DNA of 64,000 nt, taken from Owenia fusiformis (taxonomy: Eukaryota > Annelida > Polychaeta > Sabellida > Oweniidae). Within the stretch, counting starts at the first letter, position 1. Each line of letters opens with the position of its first letter. The DNA lies in assembly GCA_903813345.2 (NCBI GenBank), contig CAIIXF020000010.1:124001-188000 (forward strand). Direction: 5' to 3'. Under the pieces are notes generated by a model. It saw nothing but the letters and a program-made list of their open reading frames with translations, ran no database searches and was not told where the DNA came from. A program made the translations under genes and the position numbers. Shown piece after piece: positions 43,563 to 55,500 of the stretch.

Positions 43563-46500
43563 TTAAAGGGCCCGATAAGCTTCCCGTATAAAAACAATAT
43601 GGCGGCTCCTGGATCAGTCCATTTTTAAGAAATAAGGGGAGTTCTGTAAAATCCAGTTTAAATTGTCTTTGAGATAAAGTAATCCGTTTATAATGATTTT
43701 GAAAACATTATCCATAGAGTGATAGAGTTCAAAGAATATGTACAACAGCCAATATAAATCCTTGTATTAGAACTGCTTTGTTATCCCATCGAACGAAGTT
43801 CGGAGGGATATAGGGAACGCCTCCGTCCGTCCGTACGTACGTCCGTACGTACGTACGTCCGTCCGTACGTCCGTCCATCCGTCTGTCCGTCTGTCCGGGC
43901 AATAACTCAAATACCGTTGGCCCGACACACTGAGTTCCCTAATGGAAACTGTGATCATGTCCTTAGCTGACCTCTGCTGTAGGCAGGCATCAAGTAACAG
44001 TAAGGCGGCCAATCGTTAATGCTAAGTTTTGTTTACTGATAAGAAGCAGCATTTAAAAGTACACTGTGGTTTAGAATCCATTGTAATTAACCGACATTCT
44101 AGTTTTTGTAATAATGACCATGGATGTTTCACAAATTGTAGAATTTAATTAGAAAATTAATTTTGTGTATTCAATTACCTTTCCAGAAGTACCAAAAACT
44201 TCTAAATCGGTGCAATATACCCTACACACTGATTGACAGCAATTTGCAACCCTCTCATAAACATTCACATTTGAAACTGAATTTGACATCTTCTTACATA
44301 ATTAAAGAAATAACTGAAGTTTGCCCAATGATGCTGTTTATACACAAATATTCAGGAGTTTAACCTGAGTATTATGATATAAATACCTATTTTCTTTCAT
44401 TTTTTTTATTTTCCTATATCAAAAATGAATGAATTTTAGTGTAAATCAAATTATGAACTGAACAATTTAAATTTGGATTATTAGAATCGATATCCAGGTA
44501 AAAATTGGAAATATCATATTTATAGCTCAGACAGATATAAGCAGATACTCACATTGAAATTTCTTGGAAAATTGTGCTCTTTTGCCACATATCCTACAGG
44601 TGTTAAGTAAACAATCCGCATTGTAACTACTGTTCAAACTTGTCATAATCCAAATTAAAGTTCATCTTACTCATTTAAAAAAAATGAAAGAAAATATTGC
44701 ACTAGTGATTGACAAACGTGAAACTTTTCAGAACAACTACATTATATGCTTCTTGTACAGAAAACTTCTGATTGTTCTTTAATTAACTTTGAAGATGGAA
44801 AGAATCAAGATAAGCCAGCATTCCTAAGGTTAAGAAAATCAGACTAATGGCTATTAAGAGTATCAAAGTGGTGAGAAAGGAGTGTTGGGGTTTAAAGTGA
44901 TGACAGGCTAATTAATTTATTTGCTGAAGATGTTTATGAAGTATACCATATAGTTGTAGTTCCAATAAAACCATGGGATCTAGAGGAATCTGAACAGGCA
45001 CATTAGCCATATTGTTTATCATAACAACAAGCAACTGAGCATGCGTAGCATTAACAACTGGTCTGCAGCTTAACTTCCTATCAGTTGACCTCAATTCCGT
45101 TTTGCCTATCTATGAAATCAGTGTGCCGATTTTGTTCATATTTTGTACACATATACCTTATGGGAGTAGAAGTTCTGCTCGAAAGCCGATTTTCAAAATG
45201 GCCGCTCATTTCAAAATGGCGGTCATTTTAGTGCCGATTTTACAGTAATTTAGGTGCAATATGTAAAACTGTTGTAGCAATATGTTTTAAATGTAAAAAA
45301 AGTTATAAAGGACATTAATAATGCTACAAATGTAGATATTTAAGAAGCACATGGCAGCCATCTTGAAAAATGGTGGCCTTTACTCATCATTTTACGATTT
45401 TTGCTATAACTCAAAAAATAGTGGAGCGATTTTGTTCATATTTGGTATGTGAATACTATAAGCATTGTACACTGTCTTAAGACACTTTTGGTAGAAGGCG
45501 GCCATTTTGAAAAATGGCCGCCATTTTAACGTATTTTACTATAACTCGAAAAGTAGTGGAGCAGTTTTTTCATATTTGGTATGTGAATACTATAAGCACG
45601 GCACACTGCCCTATGACACTTTTGGTAGAAGGCGGCCATTTTGAAGAAAAAATTGAAAAATGGCCTCCATTTTAACATGTTTTACTGTAACTCGAAAAGT
45701 AGTGGAGCGATTTTGTTCATATTTGGTATGTGAATACTATAAGCATGGCACACTGTCCTATGACACTTTTGGTAGAAGGCGGCCATTTTGAAAAAAATTT
45801 TGAAAAATGACTGCCATTTTAACGTATTTTACTATTATTATCGAAAAGTAGTGGAGCAATTTTGTTCATATTTGGTATGTGAATACTATAAGCATGGCAC
45901 ACTGTCTATTTCTAATGACACTTTTGGTAGAAGGTGGCCATTTTGAAAAATGGCCGCCATTTTAACGTATTTTACTATAACTCAAAAAGTAGTGGAGCGA
46001 TTTTGTTCATATTTGATATGTGAATACTTTAAGAATGGCACATTTTCTAATTAAACTTTGGGGAGTAGTCGGCCATTTTGAAAATGGCCACCATTATTAT
46101 GTGTGTTATTTTACAAGTACGTGTGCGATTTTTCAAAAATTTTAGAGGTGGCTACTGAAAAGCATATTATTTCTTCTGATGACAACTTGGCTAGTGAGCA
46201 ACCATTTTGAAAATGGTGGCCTTTCTTATGTGTGTTGTTTTATGATATTTGCTATTCGTTTGTAAAAATGCCAGCCATTTCTGTTCGATGGGATTCGCTA
46301 CACTTTGGCGTTGCCGTTGTTCTGGTTTCATTTGTAGAATATTTAATATGCCAAGCTGTGTGCTATTACGTTATGGGGAAATTTAGATGTCAATTTTTCC
46401 TTATTATACACAAATAGAAGATCCTGAAACTTCACCCATAAATGTGGAATTGATTTGTCAAAATAAAAATCACCCTTTTATAAATGCGTGACGATCTATA

Positions 46501-46657
46501 ATATACTTATGCTATATAACAGTTAGAGGTGTTGACACAATGACTTCGAGCCTGTGAACCCTTGAGTATTATTCCGGGATCGGGCCTTTTATACTAAACG
46601 GTGAGCAACACCAGAAACGAGTGTTCGATTTGCTAAACGATATGCGTCACCCTTTAA
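43563..46657 (-). mobile_element. TTAA MITE, copy 2, split by a 2.5-kb insertion
   Basis: This is the reverse-oriented copy of the MITE at 24910-25489. The left piece (43563-43780) starts TTAAAGGG. The right piece (46326-46657) ends GCGTCACCCTTTAA. Together they restore about 550 bp of the MITE. The break falls between GCTTTG and TTTCATTTGTAG, which are contiguous in copy 1. Confidence 0.85.
43783..46325 (+). mobile_element. Hairpin-headed, Helentron/HINE-like non-autonomous element
   Basis: The left end ATCCCATCGAACGAAGTTCG is an imperfect palindrome closing at GGAGGGAT and is followed by a CCGTCCGTACGT microsatellite. The right end carries TTCGATGGGAT (complement of the left end), then a tail of about 32 bp, TCGCTACACTTTGGCGTTGC onward, with a GGC..GCC mini-hairpin. 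Between 45180 and 46230 lie about seven imperfect units with CGGCCATTTTGAAAAATGGC palindromes and AGTAGTGGAGCGATTTTGTT. Asymmetric inverted termini, an internal microsatellite and insertion at a T-T step fit Helentron-associated elements (HINEs), as inference. No Rep/helicase coding is present. Confidence 0.6.
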
Positions 46658-47767
46658 AATCATACATGAAAAGCACAAAACAAGATTTTCCTTGAAATGT
46701 GTACAGGAAGCATTTCTTCTCCAATTTTGAAAACCTAAGACAAGGCTTATGTATGAAATATGGGAAGTTGCCTACCCTTCTATTGAAAGCACATGCTTCA
46801 CTGGGCTTTCAATAGCAGGGGGCGAGTGCCATTTGTTTTCGATAATTCGCCCTTTGTCAGAAGCCAAATATTGTCTAAGTTTTGGGGGAAATTAAAAGTC
46901 TTCTATAGACTATCCTTTATTTCATTTAGCGATCTTATTTTGCACTTCCTTGTTTATGATTTGTACATTATATTCCATGGAAATGCAGATAAATGCATAA
47001 GTGATACAACGCTGTTCAACCAGTCACAGTACAGTCTTTCCAATGGGTGTAAAATTGTATTAATCAGTTGAAGGTCCAATATAAACTTTGGCTTATCCAA
47101 TATTATCAAAGTGTGAAATGTGAAACTTTTTATTAATTTCAAAAATGTTTTTTGAAGGAACTTTTGTCCAAAATATCGTGAATTTATAAAAAACTAATTT
47201 GGTGAGGTTACACTAGCACACAATTCACACCAATGCTAAGCATTCATCCTCACTTGTTTTTGCCGACAAAATTAAGAACATTGTTTGATAAATAAGCGAG
47301 CAAAAGGATTAATGTGTCAACGATGCATCACACTGATATTTAAATTTCTGTCAAGTTATATTTGTATTTTACAATTATCTTGTATTCTGTATTTTACATT
47401 TGATGATGTAATTAGAATTGTATTTGACAACAACTTTATTTTTGTATTCAATAGTTAGTTTAGTCTTAGGTCAGTTTTGTAGATTGTAGTTTTTAGTGAC
47501 TAATATGTCATTGTAATGACATCAGAGAGTCAATAAAAGATATATATATAATAAACTCAATCATGGATGAAAGTGGTTCAGGGCAAATGCATTTCAAAAT
47601 TTTAAAGGTGACGCCCCTTGTTTTTTTCATCTGCCTCTTGTGCAGAAAGTTACTGAAACCACTGCTTCAATAGACAAGAGGCAAGAAGAAAAAATCTTGA
47701 TTCACTTCATTAAATATTCAAAATTCAGTCAAAGTGATGTCATATTTGAAATCTACATTTAAAAGTA
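46658..47767. other. DCAF12 intron, nothing recognised
   Basis: The sequence is AT-rich. The frame at 46793-47071 is open but resembles no family and lacks splice sites that would place it in DCAF12. Confidence 0.4.
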
Positions 47768-47892
47768 CAGGGTGGTCAAAAAATGGCAACCCTAATTTTT
47801 CCTCATATCTCTGTCATTTTAGGAAATAAATCCCTGATATTTGGTGCATTTGCACATCTTTCAATTTCCCACCAGCCTACCATGACCATCTG

Positions 47893-48154
47893 CAGGGTTC
47901 GAAATTAGCGTTGCTGAAGTAACGATTCGTTACTTTATTTCTAAAATTGTTACCTAGCAACATGCCCAAGTAAGAAAATAGTTTCCTGGTTTATGGGAAG
48001 ATATATATATATGCCGTCAACTCAATCAAAATTTTATTAACATTTTTTCAACCGGTAAGAACAACAACCTTACTTTGGAATTTAGTTACCTAGTAAAATG
48101 TCAGGTAACTATTTTCACTTCCAGTCTAAAAAATTTTAAAAAGTTTGAACCCTG
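47893..48154. mobile_element. Small MITE nested in the mariner relic
   Basis: CAGGGTTCGAAATTAG (47893) pairs with the inverted AAGTTTGAACCCTG (to 48154). The end CAGGGTTC is typical of hAT-type MITEs, but no clear target duplication is visible. Confidence 0.5.
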
Positions 48155-48515
48155 ATCGTACTGATAGTCACATTATCACAGCATTTTAAGCAAGATGCCC
48201 CAGAGGGCCACTTTTGGGCTGTCTGAACTGGTCTGGTATTCGAATGAATTCCATTTCCAACTACACTTGTAAACTCTAACAATTATGTTTTCTTGGGGAG
48301 CTGAGCACTTGATAACGGATAAAGTAGTGGAGAGGCACCTTCACACAGATGCACAGTTTAGTGTATACTTGGCACAAAGGGAAAGTGTCCTTTACCCTTG
48401 AAGATGCCAACGAAAATTCAATTACTGTCAACATCAAACGCTATATTGTGATTCTCAGGAAGCTCTGGGGGGGGGGGGGTTAGGTAAACTTGGGGAGGTT
48501 GATAGGCAGAAACAA

Positions 48516-48683
48516 TGTTTCCAACAAGACAGAGCCATGCCCCATACATCCAATGATGCACTGGAATGGCTTTGGGACCATTTCAATGACCACATTATCA
48601 GCTGGATAACAGACAATGAATGGGCATCCAATAGCCCAGATATGGCCCCATTTAACTTTTACCAGTGGGGATACCCCAAGTAA
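48516..48683 (+). pseudogene. Mariner transposase, catalytic-domain remnant
   Basis: The frame reads CFQQDRAMPHTSNDALEWLW, then HIISWITDNEWASNSPDMAP and FNFYQWGYPK, ending at TAA. QQD holds the second and SPD the third catalytic Asp of the DDD triad. The order matches mariner transposases of the type ending SPDLNPLDFYLWGYLK. The N-terminal DNA-binding domain and first Asp are not recognisable, and a poly-G run (about 48469) interrupts the upstream sequence, so the gene is dead. Confidence 0.8.
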
Positions 48684-48851
48684 TGAGTGTAGGAGAATGA
48701 CACCAGAACAACATTAGACCTCAAAAGTGTGATCACATGTGTTATTCAGGCCATACTTTGCTGGGGAAAAAACAGGGTTGCTGTTTTTTGACCACCCTGT
48801 ACATCTAGAAATATGGCTTTGAAAATTGTTTATCAGCTTTGAAAATTTATT

Positions 48852-49700
48852 ATCCCACGCAACGAAGTTCAAGGGGGATAAAGGAAAGCTGTCCCTTCAT
48901 CCGTCTGTCCGTTCGCCGTCCATCAGTGTGTCCAAGAGATAACTCAAATACCGATTGACTGATTTGATTCAATTTTATAGGCTTATGCCTTATGGGTGTA
49001 GGACCTCTGCTCCAGAAGAAATTTTCATTATGGCCCCTCAATTCAAAACAGCCACCATTTTTCGTAAAAAATGTAATCTTTCATAACTCAAATACAAGTT
49101 GATGGATTTGATTCAAATTTTTATGCTGATCATAAGGACAAACGAGCTTAGCTTAGAAGAGATTTTCAAGATTGCTTAATTTCAAAATGGTGGTCTTTTC
49201 GTAATTAAATGTAATCTATGATAACTCAAATACGAGTGAATGGATTTGCTTCAGATTTTATATGATGATGCCTAGGGTAACAGTAGCTCTGTTAGAGAAA
49301 GAATTTTCAAGATGGAGGCTGAATTTCAAAATGGTGGCCATTTTTCGTAAAAAATGTAATCTATGATAACTCAAATACAAGTGAATGGATTTGCTTCAGA
49401 TTTTATATGATGATGCCTAGAGACACAGTAGCTCTGTGAGAGAAATAATCTCAAGATGGAGGCTAAATTTCAAAATGGCTGCCATTTTTTGTTAAAAAAA
49501 CGTAATCTTTGATAACTCAAACACCAACGAATGGATTTGGCTCAAATTTATATGATGATGTTTAACACAGTAGATCTGTTAGAGAAAGAATTTTCAAGAT
49601 GGCGGCTGAATTTCAAAATCGCTGCCATTTATCAGAAAAAAACTTAATCTAGCTTTGCAAACTCATGTACCAGTGGATGGATTTAGTTCAAATTGTCAAG
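48852..49700 (+). mobile_element. Hairpin-headed repeat element, 3' truncated
   Basis: It starts ATCCCACGCAACGAAGTTCA and closes with GGGGGAT, an imperfect hairpin like that at 43783. A CCGTCTGTCCGTTCGCCGTC head follows, then about five units of roughly 150 bp with GATAACTCAAATAC, ATGGATTTG.TTCA and TTTCAAAATGG(C/T)GGCC. The 3' tail present at 46286-46325 is not seen. Confidence 0.6.
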
Positions 49701-50701
49701 TTCGGGTTCATTCCCCTTAGTCGCAAAATCCCCAAATCTCCTTGTATTGGACATTCGAGGGTTGATCATAAAGTTCTCATAATATCTCTCTAATTTCTTT
49801 ATTTTTCAATATTTCGTCCCTCCGCTATTAAAAGGTTCTATGTCCACTTGTACCATATTTGAGAAAACCAAGAACAAACATTTAGGTTCCTCTATCTTTG
49901 TGATACAGTAAAGTAGAATTTTGACATAAATGGTTATGCCTATTTCCTATTTCTGTTGGAGATCAGGCTTTATAATCTTTGGAAAGAGCATGGTAAATTT
50001 AGGGGGAATCCACTTTCACATGCATTTGATCCATATTGGTAGTTAGAACCTTATTATAATGAAGGGACAATTTTCCTATGAAATTTTCACAGAATGTGCA
50101 GCATGGAATGTTTTATTATTCTAGCAAAAAAGATTTAGAATAACAGAAACATCAAATAAGAAATGGTTGCCATAGTAACTTGAAATCAAGGCACCCGGGG
50201 CAAATAAAAAACTAGCTAGAATAGCCCCCATTAACCATGTTTAAATACATAATAAGTTGTCAAATAAGCTATCAAACACATTAAATTGTCAAATAATATG
50301 TGCTCTTGATCATTGTGAACTATTATAATGGTCATGTGGATTGCGTGATCTCATAATGGATGATTGTTTTTTCTTCATTAGAAGTGACTGTTAGACCCCA
50401 TGACTGTTTTGTCAAATATTCCGAGGAAAATTGATTTTGCCCCTTTAGTTCAATTTTAACATATACAGACCACACACAAAGTGTAATTTTGTTGATATCT
50501 AGCAATATATTTGTTTTAGATCATGTTTAGTCTGACCATAGGATCTTACAAACTTAACATAACATTTTATCAGTATGAATTTTATTTTTCTGAAGATCTC
50601 TGCATCCATTGCATTCTCTTACTCAGTCATTTCTGATCATTAGCTTTGAGTCTCAGACTGTGGTATCACATGCTATCTGACCAGAACAATCTGCATTTTT
50701 T
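49701..50701. other. DCAF12 intron, nothing recognised
   Basis: AT-rich sequence with no coding frame, RNA gene or clear repeat structure. Confidence 0.5.
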
Positions 50702-51452
50702 ATGTCACCACCAAAAGTGGTGACATATTGTTATGGTCTCCGTTTTTTATGTCACCACCAAAAGTGGTGACATATTGTTATGGTCTCCGTTTTTTTGCGA
50801 CGGCGGTTGGTGGTTGGCGTCCGGTGGTTGGTGTCTGGTGGTTGGCGTCTGGCAGTTGGTGGTTGGAGGTTGGCGTCCGGCGTCTGTAACAATTTCTTAC
50901 AACTTCCTATAACTTAACAAATACTGTTTAGACTGACTAAAAAATTTTTTCAAAATCATCTACATGTTCTCAGAAATTCAAATCTGACTTTAGATTTGAC
51001 ATTTGACCTTCAATGACCAAAAAAGGTCAAAAAGGTCTGTTTTCAACTTGCTTCAAGTTGACTAAAAAATTTTTTCAAAATCATCTATGTGTTCTCAGAA
51101 ATTCAAATCTGACTTTAGATTTGACTTAAGATTTTACATGTGATGACCTTCAATGACCTTCTCAAAGTAAAAAAAAGGTCATAAAGGTCTTTTTTCAACT
51201 TGCTTCAAATTGACTAAAAAAAAATTTCAAAATCATCTACATGTTCTCAGAAATTCAAATCTGACTTTAGATTTGACATTTGACCTTCAATGACCTTCCC
51301 AAATGTCAAAAAAGGTCAAAAAGGTATTTTTTCATCTTGCTTCATCTTTTCAGAAGTTCAAATTTGACTTTACAAGTTCTCAGAAATTCAAATCTGACTT
51401 AAGTTTGAACTCATAATATTGTGAGCAACTAGGTGGTGACATTTTGTCATGT
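50702..51452 (+). mobile_element. Hairpin-headed repeat element with duplicated head
   Basis: The palindrome ATGTCACCACC-AAA-AGTGGTGACAT (50702-50726) plus ATTGTTATGGTCTCCG occurs twice, 47 bp apart (again at 50749). A GGTTGG/GGCGTC head and three to four units with TTTCAAAATCATCTACATGT and GAAATTCAAATCTGACTTTA follow. It ends near AGGTGGTGACATTTTGTCAT (about 51431-51450), the inverted counterpart of the head. It is non-coding. Confidence 0.6.
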
Positions 51453-52015
51453 TAATGCCTTGTTACCAATTTCTTTTTAAAAAACATCTTCAAATTCTAG
51501 GAGTTCAAATCTGACCATAGTTTTGAGATTTAACCCTAACTTGGCCTTCAGTGACATTCGAAGGTCAAAAAATTGATTTTTCAAATTCAAATTTTGGTCA
51601 GCTTAATCATAAAATACCTTTTGAGCTCTAAGAAAAGTAAAATTTGCAAGGTCTAAGGTCAAGATCATTAAACTAGGTCACAAACTTTACTATCTAAGTT
51701 TCTCAAAGTTTAAAACTACAAATCAATATTCTTGGTTGAAAGTCAGGATACACATTCCTATAAAGGTCATACACTGTGTGAGCTTTCAATAGATGAATGC
51801 ATGATAAATATGTGTTAAAATTATGGACTAGTAAAGTTTACTGCTAGAACTGACATTTATGTCATTGTGACTCTGCTTAGTACAGTGTTACATCATTCAG
51901 TTGATCTCATGCTTTTCTACAAGAGGATTTGTACTTTTAAAGATATAAGCCTCAATTTTTGTTTAATATTTTCTCTTGAATCTATTCAAAGCCATCCTAA
52001 AATTTTATTTTTAAG
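51453..52015 (+). other. DCAF12 intron end
   Basis: The first part continues diverged copies of the preceding element's units. The rest is plain AT-rich intron up to the acceptor TTTTTAAG at 52015. Confidence 0.4.
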
Positions 52016-52188
52016 GATCACGAGATGGTAACCTTGCTTTATGGCATATTCCCGATACCTTGGAGGACAACGTTTCAAGGATGCAGAGTCTGCAAGTACC
52101 TGAATATTCAGTGATAAACCCCACATTACGACGATTCTGTAAAAAAGCTGAAAAAGTACGGGCATTGGCCTATAATGATAATTCTGGT
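52016..52188 (+). CDS. DCAF12: DCAF12, exon spanning WD40 blades 2-3
   Basis: A 173-nt exon, entered with two bases completing a Gly codon. It reads GSRDGNLALWHIPDTLEDN (human GSRDGSMGLWEVTDD), a divergent linker with VSRMQSLQVPEYSVINPTLR, then KVRALAYNDNSG (human KVRALAFNNKNK). It ends at GGT|GTAAGT, phase 0. The SRDG..LW pattern is the WD40 end-of-blade signature. A 252-bp intron separates it from the next exon. Confidence 0.93.
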
Positions 52189-52440
52189 GTAAGTTTCAAT
52201 CCCATTTTATCCGTGAATATTTAATATTTTCATAAAAGAAAGAAGATATAGTCACGCAGTGGCAACATTTTTTGTAACTACGATGTTTATATTGAGGTTG
52301 CCCATTTTCTTGTACATAATTCAGTCACTTTGATCAACTCAAATGTATTATGTTTTTCCAAGAATATTATTTTATTGACATGAACCCTCAAAAAACAATT
52401 AAAATAAACTTATTATGGCTCATATCCTTTTCTGTTGTAG

Positions 52441-52503
52441 CATATAGCTGCCTTGTCACTTAATGCTTATGTTCACCAGTATGACACAAGAACCTTCAAA
52501 CAG
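52441..52503 (+). CDS. DCAF12: DCAF12, 63-nt exon that seeded the 70-bp array
   Basis: The exon is bounded by TTCTGTTGTAG and CAAACAG|GTAAGC and encodes HIAALSLNAYVHQYDTRTFKQ minus one residue at neither end (21 codons, phase 0-0). It corresponds to human [20 protein letters not shown], the body of the third WD40 blade. Joined directly to 62528 it keeps the frame, so one copy is enough for a normal protein. Its last 54 nt and its donor are the source of the tandem array that follows. Only this first copy has a proper acceptor right at the exon start. Confidence 0.9.
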
Positions 52504-55500
52504 GTAAGCAGCAACTCCTGCCTCATCCATTAATGCTTATGTTCACCAGTATGACACAATAACCTTCAAACAGGTAAACAACAACTCCTGCCTTGTCCCT
52601 TAATGCGTTTGTTCACCAGTATGACACAAGAACCTTCAAACAGGTAAGCAACAACTCCTGCCTTGTCCCTTAATGCTTATGTTCACCAGTATGACACAAA
52701 AACCTTCAAACAGGTAAGCAACAACTCCTGCCTTGTCCCTTAATGCTTATGTTCACCAGTATGACACAAAAACCTTCAAACAGGTAAGCAACAACTCCTG
52801 CCTTGTCCCTTAATGTGTATGTTCACCAGTATGACACAAGAACCTTCAAACAGGTAAGCAACAACTCCTGCCTTGTCCCTTAATGTGTATGTTCACCAGT
52901 ATGACACAAAAACCTTCAAACAGGTAAGCAACAACTCCTGCCTTGTCAATTAATGCTTATGTTCACCAGTATGACACAAGAACCTTCAAACAGGTAAGCA
53001 ACAACTCCTGCCTTGTCAATTAATGCTTATGTTCACCAGTATGACACAAGAACCTTCAAACAGGTAAGCAACAACTCCTGCCTTGTCCCTTAATGCGTTT
53101 GTTCACCAGTATGACACAAAAACCTTCAAACAGGTAAGCAACAACTCCTGCCTTGTCCATTAATGCTTATGTTCACCAGTATGACACAAAAACCTTCAAA
53201 CAGGTAAGCAACAACTCCTGCCTTGTCAATTAATGCTTATGTTCACCAGTATGACACAAGAACCTTCAAACAGGTAAGCAACAACTCCTGCCTTGTCCAT
53301 TAATGCTTATGTTCACCAGTATGACACAAGAACCTTCAAACAGGTAAGCAACAACTCCTGCCTTGTCAATTAATGCTTATGTTCACCAGTATGACACAAG
53401 AACCTTCAAACAGGTAAGCAACAACTCCTGCCTTGTCAATTAATGCTTATGTTCACCAGTATGACACAAGAACCTTCAAACAGGTAAGCAGCAACTCCTG
53501 CCTCATCCATTAATGCTTATGTTCACCAGTATGACACAATAACCTTCAAACAGGTAAACAACAACTCCTGCCTTGTCCCTTAATGCGTTTGTTCACCAGT
53601 ATGACACAAGAACCTTCAAACAGGTAAGCAACAACTCCTGCCTTGTCCCTTAATGCTTATGTTCACCAGTATGACACAAAAACCTTCAAACAGGTAAGCA
53701 ACAACTCCTGCCTTGTCCCTTAATGCTTATGTTCACCAGTATGACACAAAAACCTTCAAACAGGTAAGCAACAACTCCTGCCTTGTCCCTTAATGTGTAT
53801 GTTCACCAGTATGACACAAGAACCTTCAAACAGGTAAGCAACAACTCCTGCCTTGTCCCTTAATGTGTATGTTCACCAGTATGACACAAAAACCTTCAAA
53901 CAGGTAAGCAACAACTCCTGCCTTGTCAATTAATGCTTATGTTCACCAGTATGACACAAGAACCTTCAAACAGGTAAGCAACAACTCCTGCCTTGTCAAT
54001 TAATGCTTATGTTCACCAGTATGACACAAGAACCTTCAAACAGGTAAGCAACAACTCCTGCCTTGTCCCTTAATGCGTTTGTTCACCAGTATGACACAAA
54101 AACCTTCAAACAGGTAAGCAACAACTCCTGCCTTGTCCATTAATGCTTATGTTCACCAGTATGACACAAAAACCTTCAAACAGGTAAGCAACAACTCCTG
54201 CCTTGTCAATTAATGCTTATGTTCACCAGTATGACACAAGAACCTTCAAACAGGTAAGCAACAACTCCTGCCTTGTCCATTAATGCTTATGTTCACCAGT
54301 ATGACACAAGAACCTTCAAACAGGTAAGCAACAACTCCTGCCTTGTCAATTAATGCTTATGTTCACCAGTATGACACAAGAACCTTCAAACAGGTAAGCA
54401 ACAACTCCTGCCTTGTCAATTAATGCTTATGTTCACCAGTATGACACAAGAACCTTCAAACAGGTAAGCAACAACTCCTGCCTTGTCCCTTAATGCGTTT
54501 GTTCACCAGTATGACACAAAAACCTTCAAACAGGTAAGCAACAACTCCTGCCTTGTCCCTTAATGCGTTTGTTCACCAGTATGACACAAGAACCTTCAAA
54601 CAGGTAAGCAACAACTCCTGCCTTGTCCCTTAATGCTTATGTTCACCAGTATGACACAAAAACCTTCAAACAGGTAAGCAACAACTCCTGCCTTGTCCCT
54701 TAATGCTTATGTTCACCAGTATGACACAAAAACCTTCAAACAGGTAAGCAACAACTCCTGCCTTGTCCCTTAATGTGTATGTTCACCAGTATGACACAAG
54801 AACCTTCAAACAGGTAAGCAACAACTCCTGCCTTGTCCCTTAATGCTTATGTTCACCAGTATGACACAAGAACCTTCAAACAGGTAAGCAGCAACTCTTG
54901 CCTTGTCCATTAATGCTTATGTTCACCAGTATGACACAAGAACCTTCAAACAGGTAAGCAACAACTCCTGCCTTGTCCCTTAATGCTTATGTTCACCAGT
55001 ATGACACAAAAACCTTCAAACAGGTAAGCAACAACTCCTGCCTTGTCCCTTAATGTGTATGTTCACCAGTATGACACAAGAACCTTCAAACAGGTAAGCA
55101 GCAACTCTTGCCTTGTCAATTAATGCTTATGTTCACCAGTATGACACAAGAACCTTCAAACAGGTAAGCAACAACTCCTGCCTTGTCCATTAATGCTTAT
55201 GTTCACCAGTATGACACAAGAACCTTCAAACAGGTAAGCAGCAACTCTTGCCTTGTCCATTAATGCTTATGTTCACCAGTATGACACAAGAACCTTCAAA
55301 CAGGTAAGCAACAACTCCTGCCTTGTCCATTAATGCTTATGTTCACCAGTATGACACAAAAACCTTCAAACAGGTAAGCAACAACTCCTGCCTTGTCCCT
55401 TAATACGTTTGTTCACCAGTATGACACAAGAACCTTCAAACAGGTAAGCAACAACTCCTGCCTTGTCCCTTAATGCGTTTGTTCACCAGTATGACACAAA

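Larger units (their letters stand above)
47768..48799 (+). mobile_element. Mariner element relic in a DCAF12 intron
   Basis: The ends CAGGGTGGTCAAAAAATGGC (47768) and the inverted GCTGTTTTTTGACCACCCTG (to 48799) are flanked by TA on both sides (47766-47767 and 48800-48801). The 1032 bp retain the 3' half of a transposase and a nested MITE-like insertion (47893-48154). Confidence 0.88.
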
